DNA of 64,000 nucleotides. Origin: Cribrihabitans_A pelagius. GTDB taxonomy: Bacteria; Pseudomonadota; Alphaproteobacteria; Rhodobacterales; Rhodobacteraceae. Positions 17,491 through 25,924 of this stretch are shown one piece after another. The notes under the pieces were generated by a model. The model had not been told where the DNA came from. It worked only from the letters and a program-made list of their open reading frames with translations, and did no database searches. The first letter of the stretch is position 1; each line of letters begins with the position of its first letter. Where the stretch lies: contig NZ_JBMERR010000002.1 of the NCBI RefSeq assembly GCF_048820915.1, positions 248,001 to 312,000 on the forward strand, written 5' to 3'. Both the position numbers and the translations under genes were made by a program.

Positions 17491-19770
17491 TCAGCTGCGG
17501 CGCTTGCGCTCGACCTTGCGTTTGACCTTGGCGGATTTGAGCTTGGACTTTGCGGCCTTGCGCTTGGCTGGCTGGCCTGCCGGGCTGCGCCGGCCTCCCT
17601 TGCCGCCCCTGCCGCCGCGGGGCAGCTTGGCGTCCTCGATCGACAGCAGTTCCAGCTCCAGCCCGCCGGTGACCGGCGCGGCCTCGGTCAGCCGCACGGT
17701 GACACGCTGGCCGATGGCCAGCGTGAGCCCGGTATCCGATCCGGTCAGCGTCCCGGCCTGCGGGTCGAAATGGAAGAACTCCCGCCCGATCGAGCGCACC
17801 GGCACCAACCCGTCGGCGCCGGTCTCGTCCAGCTTCACGAAGGCGCCGAAGCGGGCGATGCCGCTGATCCGGCCGGCAAACTCATTGCCCACCCGCTCGC
17901 TCAGGTAAGCGGCCAGGTAACGGTCGGAGGTGTCGCGTTCGGCAATCATCGAGCGGCGCTCGGTGTCGGAGATATGGGTGGCGGTCTGCTCCAGCCGCTC
18001 GATCTCCTCCGCCGTCAGCCCGTCGTCGCCCCAGCCATGCGCCGAGATCAGCGAGCGGTGCACGATCAGGTCGGCGTAGCGGCGGATCGGCGAGGTGAAA
18101 TGCGCGTAGTTCCTGAGCGCGAGGCCGAAGTGGCCGAAGTTCTCCGGGTTGTAATAGGCCTGCTGCATCGAGCGCAGGGTGGAGATGTTGATCAGCTCCG
18201 CGTCCTCGGTCCCGGCGGCGCTGTTCAACAGCGCGTTCAGGTGCCGGGTCTGCAGAACCTGCCCCTTGGCGAGGTTCAGCCCGGCGGCGCGGGCAGTTTC
18301 GCGCAAGGCTTCCAGCTTGTCCTGGGCCGGCTCTTCGTGCACGCGGAACAGCAGTGGCGAACGCTTCTTGATCAGCGTCTCGGCGGCGGCGACATTGGCG
18401 AGGATCATGAACTCCTCGATCAGCTTGTGCGCATCCAGCCGGTCGCGGAAGGCCACCGAGGTCACGGTGCCGTCCTTGTCCAGCACGATCTTGCGCTCCG
18501 GCAGATCCAGATCCAGCGGCTCGCGCGTCGCGCGGGCGCGCCGCAGCGCCGCATACGCGCCGTAGAGCGGCTTGATCACGCTCTCCAGCAGCGGCGCGGT
18601 CTTCTCGTTCGGATCGCCGTCCCGGGCTGCCTGCACCTCCTGGTAGTTCAGCGAGGCGGCGGAGCGCATCAGCCCGCGCACAAAGCGGTGGCCGGTCTTG
18701 TTGCCCGCGGCGTCGATCTGCATCCGCACCGCCAGACAGGCGCGCGGCACGCCTTCGTGCAAGCTGCAGAGATCACCCGACAGCCGGTCCGGCAGCATCG
18801 GCACCACCCGGTCGGGGAAGTAGCTGGAGTTGCCGCGCTTGCGCGCCTCGCGGTCGAGCGCCGAGCCCGGGCGCACGTAGGCGGCGACATCGGCAATTGC
18901 CACCCAGATGACAAAACCGCCGGGGTTTGCCGGGTCGTCGTCCTCATGCGCATAGCAGGCGTCGTCGTGGTCACGCGCGTCAGCCGGGTCGATGGTGACC
19001 AGCGGCAGCTCGCGCAGATCCTCGCGCCCCTTCAGCCCCTTGGGCTTAACGGCGTCGGCCTCGGCCAGCACGTCTTCGGGGAAGTCGTCAGGGATGCCGT
19101 GCTGGTGGATCGCGATGAGCGACACCGCCTTGGGCGCCGCCGGATCGCCCAAGCGTTCGACGATGCGCGCGCGCGGCAGGCCCATGCGGGATTTGGGCCC
19201 GGCCTGTTCGGCCTCCACCAGCTCGCCGTCGCGGGCGCCCTTGGTGGCATCGCCCGCGACCATCCATTCGTTCGAGGATGCCTTGTCGATCGGCACCACG
19301 CGGCCGCCCTCGGCGCCGCTGCGGAAGATGCCCAGCACCCGTTTCGGGCCGGAGGCGATGCGGCGGATCAGCCGGGCCTCGTAGTTGTGGTCCTGATCCG
19401 GCACCGCGGTCAGCCGGGCCAGCACGCGGTCGCCTTCGCCAAGCGCCGGGTCCGAGGCCTTGGTGAGGATCAGGATGATCGGCTCGATGCCTTCGCCGTG
19501 CCATTCCAGCGGACGGCCGTAAAGATCGCCATTGTCGTCCGGCGCCTTCACCTGCAGAACCGTCACCGGCGGCAGCTGGTCCGGGTCGCGGTAGGTCTTC
19601 TTGCGTTTCTGCAGGTGGCCTTCGGCCTCCAGCTCCTTCAGCAGGCGCTTGAGGTCGATGCGGTCGGCGCCCTTGATGCCAAAGGCCTTGGCAATGTCAC
19701 GTTTGGCAGTCTGCGTCGGGTTGGCGGAAATCCAGTCGAGGATTTCGGCCTTCGTGGGAATACGGCTCAT
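17491..19770 (-). CDS. rnr: Ribonuclease R
   Basis: 3'-to-5' processive exoribonuclease that degrades structured RNA, 759 residues. It has an N-terminal winged-helix/cold-shock region, then the RNB catalytic domain with the metal-binding acidic cluster IDPADARDHDDACYA (about residues 260-274), and the conserved REPLDLDLPERKIVLDKDG and FTSPIRRYADLIVHR blocks. An S1 domain (ISGIARFGAFVKLDETGADGL) comes before a Lys/Arg-rich tail, as in RNase R rather than RNase II. It lies 57 bases downstream of the glycosyltransferase gene on the same strand. Confidence 0.95.
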   Translation of the reverse strand: MSRIPTKAEILDWISANPTQTAKRDIAKAFGIKGADRIDLKRLLKELEAEGHLQKRKKTYRDPDQLPPVTVLQVKAPDDNGDLYGRPLEWHGEGIEPIILILTKASDPALGEGDRVLARLTAVPDQDHNYEARLIRRIASGPKRVLGIFRSGAEGGRVVPIDKASSNEWMVAGDATKGARDGELVEAEQAGPKSRMGLPRARIVERLGDPAAPKAVSLIAIHQHGIPDDFPEDVLAEADAVKPKGLKGREDLRELPLVTIDPADARDHDDACYAHEDDDPANPGGFVIWVAIADVAAYVRPGSALDREARKRGNSSYFPDRVVPMLPDRLSGDLCSLHEGVPRACLAVRMQIDAAGNKTGHRFVRGLMRSAASLNYQEVQAARDGDPNEKTAPLLESVIKPLYGAYAALRRARATREPLDLDLPERKIVLDKDGTVTSVAFRDRLDAHKLIEEFMILANVAAAETLIKKRSPLLFRVHEEPAQDKLEALRETARAAGLNLAKGQVLQTRHLNALLNSAAGTEDAELINISTLRSMQQAYYNPENFGHFGLALRNYAHFTSPIRRYADLIVHRSLISAHGWGDDGLTAEEIERLEQTATHISDTERRSMIAERDTSDRYLAAYLSERVGNEFAGRISGIARFGAFVKLDETGADGLVPVRSIGREFFHFDPQAGTLTGSDTGLTLAIGQRVTVRLTEAAPVTGGLELELLSIEDAKLPRGGRGGKGGRRSPAGQPAKRKAAKSKLKSAKVKRKVERKRRS

Positions 19771-19827
19771 GTCTCCGCCCTAGCACGGCGCGCGGGGCGC
19801 GTCATGGGGGAAAAGCGTATGTGCCGT

Positions 19828-20556
19828 TCAGCGCAGGCGGTGCTCCGGCCGACCGGTGCGCAAGTCCGCACCGGTATCAACGTCGCGCAGGACATCGGTG
19901 AAGGCGATGCGCAGGCCGGGTGCCGTGGCCAGCGTGTCGGCCAGCGCGTGTTCGCTGGACCAGCGCACGTTTTCGAACAGGCCGTCGGGCAGGCGGGCGG
20001 GGTGCTTGGCCGCCACCAGCCAGTAACCGCCGTCCTCCGCCGGGCCGAAGACGGCCTCGTGATCGCCCAGGGCCTTGAAGGCGCGGGCGACATGGGCGCG
20101 TGTGACGCCGGGAATGTCGCCGCCGATCAGACAGGTGGGAGGGACGATGCGGGAAGGGACGCGCCTGACCCTGGGGGGGTGCGAAAGCGCCCTCCCGTTT
20201 TGCCGGAGGCAAACCTGCGGTTTGACGCGAGGGTCGGGCGCGGCCCGGCCCGCGGCCGGGCCAGACAGGCGATTTTGGGGCGCCGCCTGAAGCATCCGTT
20301 TCATCCGCGCGCCCAGATCACCGCCACCCTGCGCCAGCCGCGGCAGGTCCGCGGGCCAGGCGCGCGAAGCAACCGCCCGCTCCGGCGCCACCGCCAGCAC
20401 GATCTGCCAGCGCGGATCGCGCAAGGACCGGATCAGGGCTGCGGTCTGGTGGCGGAACCACCAGGTGGCCGGGATCACGCCGATGTCACGCCCCAGGCGG
20501 GTCTTGACGCGGCCCGGGCGCGGCTCTTTCAGCATGATGACGAGGCGCGGGCGCAT
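19828..20556 (-). CDS. DUF2064 (TIGR04282-type) glycosyltransferase with internal insertion
   Basis: Member of the small GT-A-like DUF2064 family (242 residues here), cytoplasmic, role unknown. Conserved parts: N-terminal VIMLKEPRPGRVKTRLGRDIG, the CLIGGDIPGVTRAHV motif, and EAVFGPAEDGGYWLVA. Between ARMKRMLQAAP and PTCLIGGD are about 45 Arg/Pro-rich residues that the family does not have. They are encoded by DNA with inverted ends (20161-20241 plus flanks), and the reading frame is kept. The start at 20554-20556 is 11 bases after dapE on the same strand; further upstream open sequence lies inside dapE. Function of the product is not certain with this insert. Confidence 0.82.
   Translation of the reverse strand: MRPRLVIMLKEPRPGRVKTRLGRDIGVIPATWWFRHQTAALIRSLRDPRWQIVLAVAPERAVASRAWPADLPRLAQGGGDLGARMKRMLQAAPQNRLSGPAAGRAAPDPRVKPQVCLRQNGRALSHPPRVRRVPSRIVPPTCLIGGDIPGVTRAHVARAFKALGDHEAVFGPAEDGGYWLVAAKHPARLPDGLFENVRWSSEHALADTLATAPGLRIAFTDVLRDVDTGADLRTGRPEHRLR
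20161..20241. repeat. Palindromic element inserted in the DUF2064 coding sequence
   Basis: The ends GCGCCTGACCCT (20161-20172) and AGGGTCGGGCGC (20230-20241) are inverted repeats matching at 11 of 12 positions; the element is 81 bases, exactly 27 codons. Inside is a hairpin TTTTGCC-GGA-GGCAAA. Just beyond lies a second palindrome, GGCCCGGCC-CGC-GGCCGGGCC. Similar GCCGGAGGCAAA text ends repeat copy C at 32690-32703, so it may be related to the intergenic repeats. Confidence 0.6.
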
Positions 20557-20567
20557 GTGCGGGCGTC

Positions 20568-21713
20568 TCAGGCGAAATAGTCCTTCAGGATGCGGGTATA
20601 GATTGCCTTCAGCTGCTCGATCTGCGCCACTTCCACGCATTCGTCGACTTGGTGCATGGACTTGCCGACCAGCCCGAACTCCACCACCGGGCAGTGGGCC
20701 TTTACGAAGCGCGCATCCGAGGTGCCGCCGGTGGTCGAGAGCTCCGGCTTCACGCCGGTCTCGGCCTCCACCGCCGCCGCGACCAGATTCGACAGCGCCC
20801 CCGGAGGCGTGATGAAGCTCTCGCCCGATATCTTCACCTCCATGCCGATCTGCAGCCCGAATTCTTCCGCCACCTTGTCCGCCTCGCTCTGCAGCCACTC
20901 AGACAGGCTGGCGCCGGAATGGGCATCGTTGAAGCGGATGTTCACGGTGGCGCGGCTCTGCGCCGGGATCACGTTGGTCGCCGGGTTGCCGGTGTCGATG
21001 GTGACAACCGCCAGGGTGGAGGCGTCGAAATGCTCGGTGCCCTTGTCCAGCTCGTGGCTCGCCAGCCGGTCCATCAGCCGCGCCATCGCGTTCAGCGGGT
21101 TGTTGGCGCGGTGCGGATAGGCGGAATGGCCCTGCACACCGGTCACCGTGAACCAGGCCGAGAGCGAGCCGCGGCGGCCGATCTTGATCATCTCTCCCAT
21201 GGTGCTGGGGCAGGTGGGCTCGCCCACCAGGCAGACCGACATCTTCTCGCCCGCGCGCTCCATATGCTCCAGAAGTGCTGTGGTGCCGTCCACCGCGTCG
21301 CCTTCCTCGTCCCCGGTGATGGTGAGGATCACGGCACCGTCGGGGGGCGTGTCGCGCACGAAGTCGATGGCAGCAGCGGCAAAGGCGGCGACGCCCGATT
21401 TCATGTCGGTGGCACCGCGGCCGTACATGACCCCGTCTTTGATTTCGGCGCCGAAGGGCGCCATGGTCCAGGCGGCCTCGTCCCCCAGCGGCACCACGTC
21501 GGTGTGGCCGTTGAAGCCGAAGGTCCTGGCGTGGCCTTTCTGCCCCCAGCGGGCAAACAGGTTGGCAATGCCGCCGCGGTCAACCCGGGTGCACTCAAAA
21601 CCCGCCCCGCTCAGCAGCTTTTCCAGGAGCACCAGCGCCCCGCCTTCCACGGGCGTGACCGAGGGGCAGCGGATCAGGTCGGCGGTCAGTTGGACGGGAT
21701 CGGTCTGCGGCAT
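20568..21713 (-). CDS. dapE: Succinyl-diaminopimelate desuccinylase
   Basis: Zinc-dependent M20-family amidohydrolase that converts N-succinyl-LL-2,6-diaminopimelate to LL-DAP and succinate in lysine/peptidoglycan synthesis. The 381 residues match DapE length. Motifs: SVTPVEGGAL near the N-terminus, the zinc-ligand FNGHTDVVPLGD, the catalytic ITGDEEGDAVDGT, and the C-terminal TTGGTSDARFV. It is the first gene of a minus-strand run with the DUF2064 gene. dapD, the preceding enzyme of the pathway, is 11 kb away at 32758. Confidence 0.95.
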   Translation of the reverse strand: MPQTDPVQLTADLIRCPSVTPVEGGALVLLEKLLSGAGFECTRVDRGGIANLFARWGQKGHARTFGFNGHTDVVPLGDEAAWTMAPFGAEIKDGVMYGRGATDMKSGVAAFAAAAIDFVRDTPPDGAVILTITGDEEGDAVDGTTALLEHMERAGEKMSVCLVGEPTCPSTMGEMIKIGRRGSLSAWFTVTGVQGHSAYPHRANNPLNAMARLMDRLASHELDKGTEHFDASTLAVVTIDTGNPATNVIPAQSRATVNIRFNDAHSGASLSEWLQSEADKVAEEFGLQIGMEVKISGESFITPPGALSNLVAAAVEAETGVKPELSTTGGTSDARFVKAHCPVVEFGLVGKSMHQVDECVEVAQIEQLKAIYTRILKDYFA

Positions 21714-21908
21714 GGGGCAAGCTCCTGAAACGCTGGGGTTGCCTTGGCCTAGCGCGGATCGGCCTCCGGTTCAATTGGGGCCGCCCTGCGGCGCCACGGC
21801 CACGCCGCGCGGCCTCTGCGATCCGGGCTGGCCCGCCGCGCTTGCGCGGTGGCGGAATCCCGCCTAGTGGAGCCGCTATAGATCAATCTCCGGCTGCCGA
21901 GCGTTCCC

Positions 21909-22964
21909 TTGCGATTATTCCGCCTGTCCCTCCTTCTCACCCTGATATCTTGGGGGCAGTGGCTGCCAGCCCAGGTGCTGACCGTGAACACGGTGACCCG
22001 GCCGCCGTTTTCGATGCTGGAGGGCGGGCGCGACACCGGTTTTTCGCTCGAAGTCCTGGACGCGCTGGCAACCCGCCTGGGCTGGAGCTACGCGGTCAAC
22101 CGGGCCGACAGCTTTGCCGGGATGCTCGACGGCGTGCGCAGCGGCGCGAGCGACCTGGCCGCGGCCAATATCTCGATCACCGCGGCGCGCGAGGTGGAGA
22201 TGGACTTCAGCCAGCCAATCTTCGAGAGCGGCCTGCAGATCATGGTGCAGGCCGATGACGTGCGCGCGCCCTCGCTGCTGAGGGCGCTGCTGTCCTGGGA
22301 TCTGGCCGCAGCCATCGGCATCGCCTTCGTGCTGCTGCTGGGGGGCGGCATGATGATGTGGGGGTTCGAGCGCCGCGCCCAGCCCTATTTCGACCGGCCC
22401 CTGAAGGAGGCCTGGTTTCCGTCGTTCTGGTGGGCGCTGAACCTGGTGGTGAACGGCGGCTTCGAGGAGCGCGTGCCGCGCACGCCGGTCGGGCGCATTT
22501 TCGGCGTGGTGCTGGTGATCTCCTCGCTATTCGTGGTCTCGGTCTTTGTCGCCAAGATCACCGCGGTGATGACGGTGGAAGCGATCAGCGGCTCGGTTAA
22601 TTCGGTGAACGACCTTTACGGCAAGGAGGTCGGCACCATCGAGGGCTCCACCGCGGCCGGATTCCTGGACCGGCGCGAGATCGGCTATGCCGCCTATCCC
22701 GGGCTGCAGCCGCTGCTTGCCGCCTTCGAAGCCCGGGAGCTGAATGCGGTGGTGTTTGATGCGCCGGTGCTGAACTACTACATCCGCCAGGGCGGGCATG
22801 AGTTCGGCCGCACCGTGGGGCCGGCCTTTCTGCGGGAGAACTACGGTCTGGTGTTCCCGGCCGGCTCGCCGCTGGTGGAGGACGTGAACCGGGTGCTGCT
22901 CAGCCTGCAGGAAGACGGCACCTATGACGCCATCTACCGCAAGTGGTTCGGCAGCCAGTATTAA
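21909..22964 (+). CDS. Ionotropic-glutamate-receptor-like channel protein (SBP domain split by a pore module)
   Basis: 351-residue membrane protein with the architecture of prokaryotic glutamate receptors (GluR0 type). After a signal peptide (LFRLSLLLTLISWGQWLPAQ), SBP_bac_3 lobe S1 covers about residues 23-115. Then come membrane segment one (AAAIGIAFVLLLGGGMMMW), a pore-like re-entrant stretch (FWWALNLVVNGGFEERVPRTP), membrane segment two (GVVLVISSLFVVSVFVAKI), and lobe S2. The usual filter TVGYGD is absent: the position reads VVNGGFEER. It starts at TTG with a poor ribosome site. It may be a ligand-gated channel of unusual selectivity, or a sensor. The neighbours give no ligand clue. Confidence 0.8.
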   Translation: MRLFRLSLLLTLISWGQWLPAQVLTVNTVTRPPFSMLEGGRDTGFSLEVLDALATRLGWSYAVNRADSFAGMLDGVRSGASDLAAANISITAAREVEMDFSQPIFESGLQIMVQADDVRAPSLLRALLSWDLAAAIGIAFVLLLGGGMMMWGFERRAQPYFDRPLKEAWFPSFWWALNLVVNGGFEERVPRTPVGRIFGVVLVISSLFVVSVFVAKITAVMTVEAISGSVNSVNDLYGKEVGTIEGSTAAGFLDRREIGYAAYPGLQPLLAAFEARELNAVVFDAPVLNYYIRQGGHEFGRTVGPAFLRENYGLVFPAGSPLVEDVNRVLLSLQEDGTYDAIYRKWFGSQY

Positions 22965-23009
22965 ATCCGCCGCCGCGGTATCGGCGCGCGGTCGCTGCCA
23001 GCGGGTGAT

Positions 23010-23357
23010 CTAGTGCACCACCGGCTCCTCGCCGTCGAAGAAGGGGGTCATCTGCGCCACGATCACCGCGTTTTCGTCCAGCGCCCGCTGCATCAGCGCG
23101 CGTTCTTCCTCGCCGATCTCGTGGCCTTCGTCTTCGCGCTCCTGCAGGGTGCCGTAGCCGGTGACATCCAGCGGCGCAGTATCGGCCTGCTTGAGAATCG
23201 CCACGGTCTCGCGTACCGCCTCGGCCTCGTCGATGCCGGAGGCAAAGACCATCAGCGCAGCACCCGTGGCGCCGTCGGGCAGCCCGTCGCCGTCCTTGCG
23301 GCCGATCTGGACGAGGAGGGTGTAAACCTGCTGGCGGGAGGGTTTCTTTTGTTCCAT
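23010..23357 (-). CDS. Conserved hypothetical protein (115 aa)
   Basis: Small acidic cytoplasmic protein that I cannot assign to a family. It has no signal peptide or membrane segment. It begins MEQKKPSRQQVYTLLVQIGR and is rich in Asp/Glu (EREDEGHEIGEEERALM), with a His near the C-terminus. The start at 23355-23357 is the first ATG giving protein-like composition; upstream open sequence is Arg/Pro-rich and unlikely. It is convergent with the channel-like gene (45-base gap) and divergent from the Hint protein gene. Codon usage is like that of its neighbours. Confidence 0.65.
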   Translation of the reverse strand: MEQKKPSRQQVYTLLVQIGRKDGDGLPDGATGAALMVFASGIDEAEAVRETVAILKQADTAPLDVTGYGTLQEREDEGHEIGEEERALMQRALDENAVIVAQMTPFFDGEEPVVH

Positions 23358-23550
23358 GGCGCTGCCATATCGCTGCGGCGCCCTGCGGGTCAATCGAAAT
23401 GGCCTGCGGCGGGGCCGAAGCAGGCGCAAAGTGAAAATACAGCAAAATCCTTCGCTGCCGCGGCGGCAGTGTTTACCCCGCAGCAACTGCAGGGCAGCTA
23501 GGCCCGTGGCAGCAACGGTTTTGGATTATGCATTTCGAAAAGGACATTAG

Positions 23551-25125
23551 ATGAGCTCTGCCTCTGAACTGCCGGTCGATACCTCTGCCTCCGCCTGGCA
23601 GATGGCCAACGCCATGTTCGGCAATGGCATCGTCATCATGTCTGCCGATTACACCGGAGCAAGCTCGGCGTCGGGGATCTATTCCAACGGTGATTCGGCC
23701 GCGCCGGATCTGACGCCTTCGGACAGCGGCGTGATCTTGTCGACCGGCCGGGCGCAGGATGTGACCAACAGCAGCGGCGACGTGAACACCCGCGCCCATA
23801 CCACCACCCAGCACAAGACCGCGGGCGATTCAGATCTGTCGGAGATCGCCGGCGGCAGCACCTACGACGCCGCCGTTTTCGAGGCGGATTTCGTGCCCGC
23901 AGGTTCGGTGCTGTCGATGCAGTTCGTGTTTTCCTCGGAAGAATACCTCGAATACGTCGATTCCGGTTTCAACGATGCCGTCGGGGTCTGGGTCAACGGG
24001 GTGCCGGCGCAGCTGACGGTGGGCGAGGGCGACATCTCGATCGACAACATCAATGACGAATCGAATTCCAACCTCTACGTCGACAACAGCCACCAGGACG
24101 ATTCCTACAACACCGAGATGGACGGCTTCACCGTGACCTTGAAGCTGACGGCGCCGGTGAACCCGGGGCAGATCAACACCATCAAGATCGGCATCGCCGA
24201 TGCAGGCGATGCCAAATACGATTCCAATCTGCTGATCGCCGGGGATTCGATCCAGACCGAGGTGATCGCGGCAGACGATTTGGTCTCGGTGCAGGAGGAC
24301 GACAGCGCCACCATCGACGTGCTGGCAAATGACAGCCACGCCACCGGCGGCACCCTGCACATCACCCATATCAACAACCAGCCGGTCGTCGCAGGCGATA
24401 CTGTCACCCTGGCCGATGGCGAGACGGTGACCTTGAACGACGACGGCACCTTCACCGTCACCGGCAAGGAAGACGTCGCCACCGACGAGGAAACCACCTT
24501 CACCTATACGGTCGCGGATGATGCGGGCACCTCGGACGTGGGCTTCGTCAAGATGACGACGACGCCCTGCTTCACCGAAGATACGCTGATCGACACCGTG
24601 CACGGCCCCATGCCGATTGCCGAGATCCGCCCCGGCACCCTGGTGCTGACCCGCGACGACGGCCCGCAGCCGGTGCGCTGGATCGGCCGCAGCCGCCGCC
24701 TGGCGGAAGGCCGCGACGCGCCGGTGCAGATCGCGGCGGGTGCGCTGGGGCAGCACGACGCGATGGAGCTGTCACCCTGCCACCGGGTGCTGGTCGCCTC
24801 AGGCAGTGCCGAGCTGATGTTCGGCGCGCGTCAAGTGCTGGTGGCGGCCAAGCATCTGGTCAACGGCACCACCGTCCGCCTCCGGCAGGACGCCCGGCCG
24901 GTCACCTATTTGCACCTGCTGTTCGACCGCCACCAGATCGTGCGCGGCAACGGCCTGGAGAGCGAAAGCTACCACCCCGGCGCGCAGAGCCTGGAGGGGC
25001 TGGATGAAGACACGAGGGCCGAGTTCATGGCGCTGATGGGCGACAGCTGGCGCAGCTACGGTGCTGCCGCGCGGATGTCCTTGAAAGCGCATGAAAGCCG
25101 CCTGCTGGCGGCCGAGCTTCAGTAG
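23551..25125 (+). CDS. Choice-of-anchor L / Hint domain protein, probably secreted by a type I system
   Basis: 524-residue modular protein. Residues ~20-235 form a choice-of-anchor L-like beta domain with DADYT-like start and the hallmark FVFSSEEYLEYVDSGFND. Residues ~240-330 are a cadherin/VCBS-like Ig repeat (VQEDDSATIDVLANDSHATGG). Residues ~338-475 are a Hint (Hedgehog/intein) domain starting CFTEDTLIDTVHGPMPIAEI, with the nucleophile Cys present and the His of SPCHRVLV. There is no Sec signal, and Asp/Gly-rich composition suggests type I secretion, though no exporter is nearby. Hint domains usually self-cleave. The stop overlaps the convergent hutC by seven bases. Confidence 0.85.
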   Translation: MSSASELPVDTSASAWQMANAMFGNGIVIMSADYTGASSASGIYSNGDSAAPDLTPSDSGVILSTGRAQDVTNSSGDVNTRAHTTTQHKTAGDSDLSEIAGGSTYDAAVFEADFVPAGSVLSMQFVFSSEEYLEYVDSGFNDAVGVWVNGVPAQLTVGEGDISIDNINDESNSNLYVDNSHQDDSYNTEMDGFTVTLKLTAPVNPGQINTIKIGIADAGDAKYDSNLLIAGDSIQTEVIAADDLVSVQEDDSATIDVLANDSHATGGTLHITHINNQPVVAGDTVTLADGETVTLNDDGTFTVTGKEDVATDEETTFTYTVADDAGTSDVGFVKMTTTPCFTEDTLIDTVHGPMPIAEIRPGTLVLTRDDGPQPVRWIGRSRRLAEGRDAPVQIAAGALGQHDAMELSPCHRVLVASGSAELMFGARQVLVAAKHLVNGTTVRLRQDARPVTYLHLLFDRHQIVRGNGLESESYHPGAQSLEGLDEDTRAEFMALMGDSWRSYGAAARMSLKAHESRLLAAELQ

Positions 25126-25820
25126 CGCGTCTGCATCCTGTAGCCCGGGTGGAAGGTCATCCGGGCAAATGTCACGGGCGCTTCCTGAAACCAGGTGGTG
25201 CGCTCCATCTGGAACAGCGGCACGCCCTCGCCGCTGCCGAGGAACCCCGACAGCCGCGCATCCGCGGCCACCGCCGCCAGCGAAATTTCCGCGTTGGAGA
25301 AGGGCACTTCGGCCAGCAGCCATTCGTTCGGGCCGGTCCGGGTGAAATCCGCCTCTGTCACATGCGGCACCGCGGCGGTGCTGATCCAGCGCTCCTCGAA
25401 CTGGAAGGGGCGGTTGTCGGCGTAATGCATGCATTGCAGGTGCAGCACCTCCGCCGCCGCGGTCAGCCCCATCTGCGACGCAAGCCAGGGCGGCGCCGGC
25501 ATCTCTTCGCGGTGCACCAGCGCGTAGCGGTAGGCGGCGTTCATCTCCTCCACCATCTGCCGCATCACCAGGATTTCCAGCTTGGCCTGCCGCACCGGGG
25601 TGAGCGCCACCCTTGTGCCGCTCTTGCGCTTGCGGTCGATGATGCCGCGCGCGGCCAGCTCCTGTAGGGCGCGGTTCACGGTGGCGCGGGCGCAGCCGAA
25701 CTCCTCCGCCAGCTCCTGCTCGGTCGGCAAGAGTGCGCCTTGCGGCCAGACCCGGTTCTGGATGCGTTGCAGCACCTCGTCGCGGACGTCCTGAAAGCTG
25801 GTTTTCTTCCGCTGCTGCAC
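25119..25820 (-). CDS. hutC: GntR/UTRA family regulator HutC (histidine utilisation repressor)
   Basis: Repressor of histidine catabolism, 233 residues. The GntR winged helix is FQDVRDEVLQRIQNRVW with recognition helix region EFGCARATVNRALQELAARG; the C-terminal UTRA ligand domain holds VPHVTEADFTRTGPNEWLL and ends near YRMQTRY. The ligand in this family is urocanate. The start is taken as GTG 25818-25820; the ribosome site is weak. It follows hutF by 104 bases on the same strand, so it is probably autoregulated through the hutF/hutI intergenic operator. Confidence 0.9.
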   Translation of the reverse strand: MQQRKKTSFQDVRDEVLQRIQNRVWPQGALLPTEQELAEEFGCARATVNRALQELAARGIIDRKRKSGTRVALTPVRQAKLEILVMRQMVEEMNAAYRYALVHREEMPAPPWLASQMGLTAAAEVLHLQCMHYADNRPFQFEERWISTAAVPHVTEADFTRTGPNEWLLAEVPFSNAEISLAAVAADARLSGFLGSGEGVPLFQMERTTWFQEAPVTFARMTFHPGYRMQTRY

Positions 25821-25924
25821 CGGGTTGCCTGTTCTGTTGAGCCTGTCTGGGGTGGCCGGACTATGTCCGCCCGCGCCGAAGAATGTAAAGCCGTCCCGGC
25901 GTCCGGGAGCGGAGTGCGGGCTGC

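Noticed and set aside
17449..20580. Very long open frame on the plus strand opposite rnr and the DUF2064 gene
   Set aside because: It is the complement of well-supported genes. In such GC-rich DNA, codon bias keeps the opposite frames open. Its product is His/Arg/Gln-rich and like no family.
22965..23009. Terminator between the channel-like gene and the small unknown
   Set aside because: GC-rich inverted text is present (CCGCCGCCGCGG) but it gives no clear stem with a T-run.
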